Positions 53,686 through 64,000 of a stretch of 64,000 bases of DNA are shown one piece after another. The notes under the pieces are model-generated. The model was not told the origin of the DNA and made no database searches. It saw only the letters and a list, made by a program, of their open reading frames with translations. The stretch's first letter is position 1, and each line of letters starts with the position of its first letter. Source of the stretch: Molossus alvarezi (taxonomy: Eukaryota; Chordata; Mammalia; Chiroptera; Molossidae); NCBI GenBank assembly GCA_037176705.1, contig CM073889.1:54677596-54741595 (forward strand). The letters are read 5' to 3'. The translations under genes and the position numbers were made by a program.

Positions 53686-55851
53686 ACAAAAAGACATAGG
53701 GCAGCTGAATGGATAAGAATACATGACCCATATATGCTGTCTACAAGAGACCCACCTCAGAGCAAAAGATACACACAGACTGAAAGTGAAGGGATGGAAA
53801 AAAAATATTCCATGCAAATAGAAACAAACAAACAAAAAAGCTGTGATAGTAATACTTATATTAGATGAAATAGATTTCAAAACAAAGACCATAACAAGAG
53901 ACAAAGAAGGTCACTACATAATACTAAAAGGAATGATCCAACAAGAGGATATCATCCTTGTAAACATTTATGCACCCTACATAGGAGCACCTAAATATAT
54001 AAAGAAAACCTTTATATATTTATAAACTGACAGCAATGCAGTCATAGTAGGGAATTTTAACACACTACTGACATCAATGGATAGATCTTCCAGACAAAAA
54101 ATCATCTAGACAATAGTGACCTTAAATGGCACACTGGATCACTGGATTCATTTGATGTCTACAGAACATTTAATCTCAAAGCAGCAGAATATACATTCTT
54201 CTCAAGTGCACATGGAACATTCTCAAAGGACACAAAATAAGTCTTAAATTCAAGAAGACTAAAATTATTTCAAGTATCTTCTCTGACCACAATGGTATTA
54301 AACTAGAAATTAATTACAATAAAAAACTCAAAAACATTCAAACACACGTAGGCTAAATAACATGTTATTAACCAATGAATGGGTTAACAATAAGATCAAG
54401 GAGAAAAAAATAAAATGTTACCCTGAGACAAATGAAAATGAACTCACAACAACCCAAAATCTATGGGACAAAGTGAAAGCAGTCCTGAGAGGGAAGTTCA
54501 TAACATTACAGGCCTACTTCAAAATGGGAGAAAAAATATGAAATAAACAATCTAACCCTACACCTAAATGAACTAGAAAGAGAACAACAAACAAAGCTCA
54601 GAGTAAGTACAAGAAAGGAAATAAGATAGGAGTGGAAATAAATGACAGAGACTAAAAACAACACAAAAGATCAATGAAATCAAGAGATAATTCTTTGAAA
54701 ACATAAACCAGATGGATGAATCTTTAACCAGACTTATCAAGAAAAAAAGAGAAAAAGAAAAAAAGAAAAGAGAGAGGACCCAAGTAAATAAAATCAGAAA
54801 TAAAAGAAGAGAAATAACAACTGACACCACAACAATCAAACGATTATAAAAAATAAATAAATACTATGAACTATTGTATGCCAACAAATTGGACAAGCTG
54901 AGCGAAATGAATACATTTATAGAAACATACAATCTTTCAAAACTGAATCATGAAGAATCAGAAAATCTGAATACACCAATTTCAACAAATGAAATTGAAG
55001 AAGTAATAAAAATAAATAAACAAACACCTTCCAGAAAACAAAAGTTCTGGACCAGATGGCTTCACAGGGAAATTTTACCAAACACTCAAAGAACTAACAC
55101 CTATCCTCCTCAAACTACTCCAAAATTTCAAGAGAGGGGAAGACTTTAAAGCTCTTTTTATGAGGCCAGCATTATTCTAATTCCAAAACCAGATAAAGAC
55201 ACTACAAAGAAAAAAATTACAGGTCAATATCCCTGATGGACATAGATGCTAAAATCCTCAACAAAATATTAGCAAAACAGATCCAACAATACATTAAAAA
55301 GATCACACACCATGACCAAGTGGGATATATTCCAGGGATGCAAGTCTAGTACAATATTCACAAATCAATAAACATGATACAGCACATAAAAGAAGGATAA
55401 AAATTACATGATCATACCAATAGATGCAGAAAAGCATTTTATATAATCTAGCACCCAGTTATGATAAAAGCTCTCAGCAAAGTGGGTATAGAGGAATTAT
55501 ACTTCAACATAATAAAGGCCATATATGAAAAACTTACAGCCAACATCACACTCAATGGAAAGAAACTAAAAGTGTTTTCCTTAAGAATAGGAACAAGACA
55601 GGAATGTTCAGTTTCACCACTGTTATTCAACATAGAACTGGAAATCATAGCCACAGCAGTCAGACAAGAAGAGGAAATAAAAGGCATACAAATGGGAAAA
55701 GAGGAAATAAAATTATCATTATTCACAAATGACATGATATTGTACATAGAAAACCCTAAAGACTGCAAAAAACAAAAACAAAAAACCCACTAGATCTAAT
55801 AAATTAATTTGGCAAAGTAGTAGGATACAATATTAATATTTGGAAATCAGT

Positions 55852-55971
55852 AATATTTTTGTACACCAATGATGAACTATCAGAAAGAGAAATTAAGAAA
55901 ACAATCCAAATAATATTTTTGTACACCAATGATGAACTATCAGAAAGAGAAATTAAGAAAACAATCCCATT
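55852..55971 (+). repeat. 60-bp exact tandem duplication in L1 ORF2
   Basis: Two adjoining copies of a 60-base unit; GTACACCAATGATGAACTAT begins at 55861 and again at 55921. The unit encodes twenty residues (MYTNDELSEREIKKTIQIIF region), so it keeps the frame. Confidence 0.95.
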
Positions 55972-56111
55972 TTTTGTTGCAACAACAACAAAAAGATACC
56001 TAGACATAAATTTAACCAACAAGGTAAAAGATCTGTACACAGAAAATCATAAGATACTGAAGAAAGAAATTGAAGAAGATACAAATAAGCATATACTGTG
56101 TTCATGGATAG

Positions 56112-56399
<288 letters not shown>

Positions 56400-56436
56400 T
56401 GAGCACTGGGGACGCTCACAGACTGTGTGGTGATGA

Positions 56437-56712
<276 letters not shown>

Positions 56713-56888
56713 TGAGGCAGTGGCACAAAGAGAGGACTTACTTTTGTAATTTTTGATGATCATTACTCTGTAGACAAGATTGTCATTTAGAAATACCATC
56801 CTGTGAATGGCCACAACCATGAAGTAAAGCCCTATCTAAGCAAGAAATGGCTAGTGCTTCATCCATCCAAAAACGCTGAAGTGGTTCT

Positions 56889-56905
56889 AGAAATTTTGGA
56901 GGTGG
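56889..56905 (+). repeat. Target-site duplication of L1 element K, left copy
   Basis: AGAAATTTTGGAGGTGG, repeated exactly at 60063-60079. The sequence is part of the Gly-rich codons of HNRNPA1. Confidence 0.97.
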
Positions 56906-59900
56906 CAAAAAACAAGAAAAATCTCTAACAGACTATTTAACCTCACAACATAAAGAACTAGAGAGCAAACAATAAGAAAACCCCAGAGCAAGTAGAAGAA
57001 AGAAATAGTAAAGATCAGAGCAGAAATAAATGACATAGAGTCCAAAAAAAACAATTCAAAGGATCAATGAAACAAAGAGCTGGTTTTTCGAAAATATAAA
57101 CAAGAATGATGGACCCTTAGCTAGACTCACCAAGAAACAAAGAGAGAGAACCAAAATACACAAAATTAGAAATGAAAGAGGAGAAGTAACAACTGACACC
57201 ACAGAAATACAAAAGATTGTTAACAACTACAATGAACAATTATATGGCAACAAATAAGACAATCTATGCAAAATGGACAAATTTCTAGAAACACATAGTC
57301 TCCCAAAAATGAACCAGGAAGAGATAGAAAACTTGAACAGACCAATAACAACAGAAGAAATTGAAGATGTAATCAAGACTCTCCCAGCAAACAAAAGCCC
57401 AGGCCCGGATGGCTTCACGGGGGAGTTTTACCGAACATTCAAAGAAGAACTAACACCCATTCTCCTCAAACTATTTCAAAAAATTCAGAAGAAGGAAGAC
57501 TTCCAAACTCGTTTTATGAAGCCAGCATAATTCTAATTCCAAAACCAGAAAAAGACACTACAAAGAAAGAAAACTACAGATCAATATCCCTGATAAATAT
57601 AGATGCCAAAATCCTGAACAAAATACTAGCAAATCGGATCCAGCAATACACCAAAAAAATTATCCACCACGACCAAGTGGGATTTATCCCAGGGATGCAA
57701 GGCTGGTACAATATTTGCAAATCAATAAACGTGATACACCACATATATAAAATGAAGAATAAAAACCACATGATCATATCAATAGATGTCGAAAAAGCCT
57801 TCGACAAAATCCAGCATCCATTTCTGATAAAAACGCTCAGCAATGTGGGAATAGAGGGATCATATCTCGACATAATAAAGGCCATATATGAAAGACCTAC
57901 AGCCAACATCATACTCAATAGGCAAAAACTAAAAGCATTCCCCTTAAGAACGGAAAAAAAGACAGGGATGCCCACTTGCACCACTCTTATTTAACATAGT
58001 ACTGGAAATCTTAGCCACAGCAATCAGACAGGAAGAAAAAATAAAAGGGATCCAAATTGGAAAGGAGGAAGTGAAACTGTCATTATTTGCAGATGACATG
58101 ATTCTATAAGTAGAAAACCCCAAAGACTCCATCAATTTTTTACTAGACTTAATAAATAAATTTGGAAGAGTAGCAGGATACAAAATTAATATCAAGAAAT
58201 CGATGGCATTCTTATACACCAATGATGAACTCACAGAAAGAGAAACTAAAAAACAATCCCATTTAACATTGTGGCAAAAAAAATTAAGATACCTAGAAAT
58301 AAACTTAACCAAAGAAATAAAGGACCTATTCACAGAAAACTACAGGACATTGAAAAAAGAAATAGAGGAAGATATAAAAAGTGGAAGCACATAACCCTGT
58401 TCATGGATTGGAAGAATTAACATCATTAAAATGTTCATACTATCCAAAGCAATCTATAGATTCAATGCAATACCCTTCAAAATACCAACCGCATAGTTCA
58501 CAGAATTAGAACAAGTACTTCAAAAGTTCACATGGAACCAACAAAGACCTCGAATAGCCACAGCAATCTTGAAAAAGAAGAACAAAGTTGGAGGGATCAC
58601 ATTACCAGATTTCAGGTTATACTACAAAGCCACTGTAATCAAAACAGCCTGGTACTGGCACAAGAACAGGATATAGACCAGTGGAACAGAACAGAGAACC
58701 CAGAAATGGACCCAAGGCAATATGCTCAATTAATATTTGACAAAGGTGGCAAGAACATACAGTGGAGTAAGGACAGCCTCTTTAATAAATGGTGCTGGGA
58801 AAATTGGACAGCTACATGCAAAAAAATAAAACTAGACCATCAACTTACACCCTACACAAGAATAAACTCAAAATGGATAAAAGACTTAAATGTGACTGAT
58901 GAATCCATAAAAAACCTAGAAGAAATTGTAGGCAACAAAATTTCAGACATCACACGCAGCACAATTTTTACTGATACATCACATAAGGCAATAGAAACAA
59001 AGTAGAAAATGAACACATGGGACTACATCAAACTCAAAAGCTTCTGCACAGCAAAAGATACAATCATCAAAACGGAAAGGCTACCACTGTATGGGAGAGC
59101 ATAATTGCCAATGATACATCAGATAAGGGGTTAATTTCCAGTGTATCTAGAGTGCTCATACAACTCCACAAAAGGAAGACAAAGAACCCAATTAAAAAAT
59201 GGGCAGAGGACCTAAATAGACTCCTCTCCAAACAGGACATACAAATAGCTAAGAGACATATGAAGAAATGCTCAACATAACTAATCATCAGAGAGATGCA
59301 AATTAAAACAACAATGAGGTATTACCTCACACCTGTCAGAATGGCCACCATCAACAAATCATCAAACAACAAGTGTTGACGAGGGTGTGGAGAAAAGGGG
59401 ACTCTAGTCCACTGCTGGTGGGAATGCAGACTGGTGCAGCCACTATAGAGAACAATATGGTGTTACCTCAAACAATTAAAAATTGAACTTCCATTTGACC
59501 CAGTGATCCCACTTCTAGGAATGTATCCTAAGAAGCCTGAAACACCAATCAGAAAGAATATATGTACCCCCATGTTTGTAGCAGCGCTATTTACAATAGC
59601 TAAGATCTGGAAACAGCCCAAGTGTCCATCAGTAGACGAATGGATAAAAAAGCAGTGGTACATATACACAATGGAGTACTATGCAGCTGTAAGAATGAAA
59701 GATCTCTTATCCTTTGAGACGACATGGAGGGACCTGGAAAGTATTATGCTAAGCGAAACAAGCCAAACAGAGAAAGACAAGTATCATATGATCTCACTTA
59801 TTTGTGGAATGTAATGAACATAACCGTCTGAGCAATGGGGTAGTCCCAGAGATGTGGAAGTGGGGTACAGACTGACAATCCCCTAAAGAGGGGGCGGTGG

Positions 59901-60062
59901 GGGAGAGATAAACCACAGAATTTATATGCATGTATGCATGAACAATGGACATGAACAACAAAGCTGGGGACAGGGCAGGGAGGGAGGAGGAGGGGGGAAT
60001 CAGTGGGGGGAAAAGGAGAAACATCTGTAACAAAAATAAATTAATTAATTAATTTTAAAAAA
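56906..60062 (+). mobile_element. 5'-truncated L1 (element K) inside the HNRNPA1 pseudogene
   Basis: About 3.16 kb of L1 in sense orientation, starting in ORF2 after the endonuclease (CAAGAAAAATCTCTAACAGA) and ending in the 3' UTR (GAGAAACATCTGTAACAAAA) and an (AATT)n/A-rich tail. It is the youngest layer of this nest: it cuts the pseudogene, which in turn cuts L1 element J. Confidence 0.95.
57273..59830 (+). pseudogene. L1 element K ORF2 (RT and C-terminal part), broken
   Basis: RT pieces: 57273-57530 ([20 protein letters not shown]), 57677-57994 ([15 protein letters not shown]) and 58203-58394. The FADD motif at 58086-58097 is intact, but a TAA at 58107-58109 follows three codons later. 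The C-terminal part is readable at 58532-59005, 59017-59280 and 59503-59814 (MEYYAAVRMKDLLSFETTWR). It has fewer interruptions than element J. Confidence 0.9.
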
Positions 60063-60288
60063 AGAAATTTTGGAGGTGGTTGTGGAGGTGGTTTTGGTAG
60101 AAATGACAACTTTGGTTGTAGAGGAAACTTCAGTGGTTGAGGAGGCTTTGGTGGCAGCCATGATGGTGGTAGATATGGATAGCTATAATGGATTTGGAAG
60201 CAATTTTGGAGGTGGCAGAAGCTACAATGCTCTTGGCAATTACAAAAGTTAGTCTTCAAACTTTGGAGGCAGAAACTCTGGCCCCTAG

Positions 60289-60381
<93 letters not shown>

Positions 60382-61589
60382 TAACTACTTCCTGGAAACA
60401 AAACTTACCAGGAGAGGAGAGCCAGAGAAGTGACAGGGAAGCTACCAGTTACAACAGATTTGGGAACTCATCCAAGCACAGTGGGGGCAGGGCCTAGTTG
60501 CTACAAAGAAGACATGTTTTAGACAATACTCGTGTGAATGGGCAAAGAAGTCAAGTACTGTATTTGTGACTAATTGTATAACAGGTTTTTTAGTTTCTGT
60601 TCTGTGGAAAGTGGAAAGCATTCCAACAAAGGGTTATAATGTAATTTTTAAATTTTTGCACCCATGCTGTTGATTACTAAATGTAATAGTCTGACTATGA
60701 CACTGAATAAAAGTATCTTTTTAAAAATGTGCTGTGTAAAGTTATTCTTCTATGAAGCCATCTTGGTAAATTACCCCAACAGTGTGAAGTTAGAATTCCT
60801 TCAGGGTGAGGCCAGAGTCCATTTGAAATTTATTTACAAACTGTTTGGGCACAAGAGCCATTGTCTTAAGAAACATTGGTGTAGTTGAATTGACAGTTGC
60901 TGTGTTGTGACTCAGAGTTCACCATTCAGAGGGTCACCCAAGCAAAGTCATGGAGTTTATTTGGTTATTAATGATTGGTGCACCCCATATGGAATATATC
61001 TAAATTGAATTATGGCACCAGATAAAATTATGGAAAGGTATGATGCTTGTGTATCATCCATTATCATGTGTAATCAATAAACAATTTCATATCCTCTTTA
61101 AAAATAAAATACTGATAACATACCTTACGGATCTAGAAAAAATATTCCAAAATTTTATATGGAATCCTAAAAGACCCTGAATAGCCACAGTAACCTTGAG
61201 AAAGAAGAACAAAGTTGAAGTTATTACACTACATGATATCAAATTATACTACAAGGCCATAGTAATCAAAACAGTATAATACTGGCCTAAAAACAGGCAT
61301 ATACATCAATAAAATACAATTGAAGCACAGAAATAAACCCACACCTATATGGTCAATTAATATTTGACAAAAGAGGCAGAACATACAATGGGGTATAGAC
61401 AGTTTCTACAATAAATAGTTTTGGGGCAACTGGACAGATACATGCAAAAAAATGAATCTAGACTACCAACTTTCTCCATACACAAGAATAAACAAAATGG
61501 ATTAAAGACCTAAACATAAGTCTCAAAACCATAAAAATCCTAGAAGAAAACAGGCAGAAAGATCTCAAACATTTCCCGTAGCAATATAT

Positions 61590-61795
61590 ACATATTTTTA
61601 TCCTCACCCTAGGAGATTGGGAGGGGGAGAGAGAAACATCAACGTGGAAGGGACACAGTGAGTGGTTGCCACCCACACAACCCAACCAGGGCCAGGGACA
61701 AACTGCAACCGAGGTACGTGCCCTTAGCAGGAATTGAACCCGGTCTCTCTGGACTGCAAGCGGAAGCTCTAACTACTGAGCCAAACTGGCCAGGG
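61590..61795 (-). mobile_element. Ves-type SINE, hairpin-tail subtype, shortened
   Basis: Antisense; the tail TATCCTCACCCTAGGAGATT has lost part of the following block. It ends CAAACTGGCCAGGG. Confidence 0.88.
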
Positions 61796-61916
61796 TCCAC
61801 AACAATATTTTTGCCAATATATCTTCTCAGTCAAGGGAAACAAAGAAAAAAAAAATAAACATATAGAAATGCATCAAACTAAAATGCTTTTAGACAGCAA
61901 AAGAAACCATCGACAA

Positions 61917-62160
61917 GCCTGGCCAGTTTGGTTCAGCGGTTAGAATGCTGGCCTGTAGACTGAAGGGTCACAGGTTCAATTTCTGGTCAAGGGCACATGC
62001 CTGGGTTGCAGGTTTGATCCCTGGCCCCTGTCAGCGTTGTGCGGGAGGCAACCATGTGATGTGTCTCTCTCATATCAATGTTTCTCTCCCTCCCTCTCTT
62101 TCACTCTCTCTAAAAAAAAAAAAAAATTCAATGTAAAGTATCCTCAGGTGAGGATTAAGA
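61917..62160 (+). mobile_element. Ves-type SINE, hairpin-tail subtype
   Basis: Sense; tail GTATCCTCAGGTGAGGATTA. AAAGAAACCATC(G/A)AC at 61901-61915 and 62166-62180 is the target-site duplication. Confidence 0.92.
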
Positions 62161-62315
62161 AAAAAAAAGAAACCATCAACAAAATGAAAAGGAAACCCAC
62201 TGAATGACAGAATATATTTGCCAAGGATACATCTGATAAGGGGTTAATTTCCAAAATTTATAAAAAACTTATACAACTCAACACCAAGAAAACAAACAAG
62301 TGAATAAAGTGGGCA

Positions 62316-62555
62316 GCCCTGGCTGGTGTGGCTCAGTTGGTTGGAGTGTCATCCCATGCACTGAGTTCGATTTTTGGTCAGGGCTTGTACCCAGGTTGCA
62401 GGTTCGATATCCGGTTCCATCCCTAGTCGGGGAGCATGTGGGGAAAATTGATCAATGTTTCACACTTACATTGATGTTTCTCTCACTCTCTTTCCCCCTC
62501 CTCCTTTCTCAAATCAATAAAGGCATGTCCTCAGGTGAGGATTGAAAAAAAAAGA
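62316..62555 (+). mobile_element. Ves-type SINE, hairpin-tail subtype, diverged head
   Basis: Sense; GCCCTGGCTGGTGTGGCTCA to ATGTCCTCAGGTGAGGATTG. The head matches the AATAAA-tail subtype better than the hairpin-tail subtype, and CAAATCAATAAAGGC precedes the hairpin, so this copy combines features of both. Confidence 0.88.
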
Positions 62556-63412
62556 AATGAGCAAAGGACCTGAATAGACACTTCTCCAAAAAGAACATAC
62601 AGATGGCCAATAGACTTATGGAAAAACGCTCAGCATTACTAATTGTCAGAGAGATGCAAATTAAAACCACAATGAGATTTCTTCTCACACCTGTCAGAGT
62701 AGCTACCAACAATAAATTAACAAACAAGTATTGGTGAGGATGTGGAGAAAAGGGAACCCTAGTGCACTGTTGGTGGGAATGCAGATTGGTGCAGCCACTG
62801 TGGAAAACAGTATGGAGTTTCCTCAAAAAATTAAAAGTAGATCTTCCTTATAACTCAGTGATTCCACTTCTGGGGATATATCTGAAGAAACCTGAAACAC
62901 TAATTCAAAAGAATATATGCACCCCTATGTTCATTGCAGCACCATTTACAATAGCCAAGATCTGGAAACAGCCCAAGTGCCCATCAGTAAATGAGTGGAT
63001 AACAAAAGCTGTGATAAATATACACAATAGAATACTATGCAGCTGTAAGAAAGAAAGATCTCTTATCCTTCGAGATGATATGGAGGGACCTGCAGTGTAT
63101 TGTTAAGCGAAATAAGCCAGTCAGAGAAAGACAAGTATCACGTGATCTCATTTATTTGTGGAATATAGAGAACAAAATAAATTGATGAACAAAATAGACC
63201 CAGAGACATAGAAGTAGGGTTCAGACTGACAAACTTCACTGGAGGGGAACAAGGGGGAGGGAAAAGATAAACCAAAGAACTTATGCATATAAGCATAACC
63301 AATAGACATAGACAACAATGCTGAAGGAGGGGGTGAGAACCAGAGGAGGGTGTCAATGGGGAAGAAAGAAGAAACATCTGTAACAAAAATTAACTAATTT
63401 TTTTTTTTAAAA

Positions 63413-64000
63413 GCTGTGGTTCATGGACTACTCAGTCATAAAAAAGAAGAAATTCTTACCTTTGGGGCAGCATGGATGGACCTGGAGAGCATTATGCTAA
63501 GTGAAATAAACCAGTCAAAGAAAGACAAATACCACTCTGGCCGGTTTGGCTCAGCAGTCAGAGCATGGGCCTGCAAACCAATGAGTCACGGGTTCAATTC
63601 TGGGCAAGGGCACGTACCTCAGTTGTGGTTCGGTCCCTGGTCGGGTTGTGCAGGGGAAAACCAGTTTATGTATCTCTCTCACATAGATGTTTCTTCCCCA
63701 CCACCCCAACTCTACCGGATAACACATGAAGAATGTCCTTGGGTGAGGATTAAAAAAAAAGAAAGACAAATATATAATTTTACTTATATGTGGAATATAA
63801 TGAACTAAACAAACAAACAAAATAGAAGTATACTCATAGATGCAGAGAACAGTTTAACAGCTGTCAGAGGGGAGGAACGTTGGGGACTGGGTGAAAAAGA
63901 TGATGGAATTAAGAAAAAAAACATAAAAGACGCAGACAACAGTATAGTGATTACCAGAGGGAAAGGGAATAAGGGCAGGTAGAAGGTAACAGGTGGGTAA
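63413..64000 (+). mobile_element. Older L1 3' end, sense, runs off the window
   Basis: AAGCTGTGGTTCATGGACTA, GCATGGATGGACCTGGAGAG and GTGGAATATAATGAACTAAA are L1 ORF2 C-terminal and 3' UTR text. A SINE splits it at 63534. Confidence 0.82.
63534..63758 (+). mobile_element. Ves-type SINE, hairpin-tail subtype
   Basis: Sense; CTCTGGCCGGTTTGGCTCAG to ATGTCCTTGGGTGAGGAT. AAAGAAAGACAAATA on both sides (63518-63532 and 63759-63773) is its target-site duplication. Confidence 0.93.

Larger units (their letters stand above)
61110..63412 (+). pseudogene. L1 element J, ORF2 C-terminal part and 3' UTR
   Basis: Resumes ORF2 after the HNRNPA1 copy (TCTAGAAAAAATATTCCAAA) and is cut by three SINEs. The C-terminal frame 62762-63106 reads [20 protein letters not shown] and CSVNEW-like WIT context. 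The 3' UTR follows from about 63160 and ends GAAACATCTGTAACAAAAAT with a T-interrupted tail. Confidence 0.88.

Overview
The window is vertebrate, very probably a yangochiropteran (vespertilionoid-type) bat. The evidence is about thirty copies of a tRNA-derived SINE of the bat Ves type (heads like CCTGGCCRGTTTGGCTCAG), together with L1 and half-L1 (HAL1-like) LINEs and a few endogenous retroviral LTRs. Species cannot be fixed from the sequence. I see no multi-exon host gene, tRNA gene, CRISPR or operon. The region is an AT-rich stretch built largely from retrotransposons inserted into one another.

Layout: 1-5.6 kb holds SINEs and two old antisense L1 tails. 5.64-8.81 kb is a small decayed endogenous retrovirus with two LTRs, and its 3' LTR carries a short L1 insertion. 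10.72-11.16 kb is a second, unrelated LTR followed by a Gln-type primer-binding site. 11.3-20.9 kb is a nest: a HAL1-like element split by a full-length L1, whose ORF2 is split by a second HAL1-like element plus a composite SINE/L1/HAL1 fragment. 21-27.5 kb is mostly unassigned sequence with SINEs and an old L1. 27.56-36.83 kb is a full-length HAL1-like element with a matching target-site duplication (TSD), split in its 3' UTR by a full-length L1. 37-40.5 kb has SINEs, old L1 tails and, on the minus strand, a broken fibronectin-type-II sequence of the binder-of-sperm kind. 40.5-43.6 kb is an antisense 5'-truncated L1.

43.9-51.6 kb is an older L1 mosaic whose ORF1 is split by a complete retrocopy of SINHCAF (FAM60A) with an uninterrupted 221-codon reading frame, full UTRs, a poly(A) tract and a 16-bp TSD. 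53.4-63.4 kb is another nest: an L1 split by an HNRNPA1 processed pseudogene, itself split by a younger L1 flanked by a 17-bp TSD. The window ends in an older L1 tail.

The points most worth checking are: the intact SINHCAF retrocopy lying in sense orientation downstream of an L1 5' UTR; the composite fragment at 17.65-18.12 kb, whose L1/HAL1 junction is the same as that of the nested locus ending at 36.83 kb (suggesting 3' transduction); the ORF1-only LINEs; the tandemly repeated L1 5' UTRs; and the FN2 pseudogene. I found no evidence of a new multi-gene biological system.
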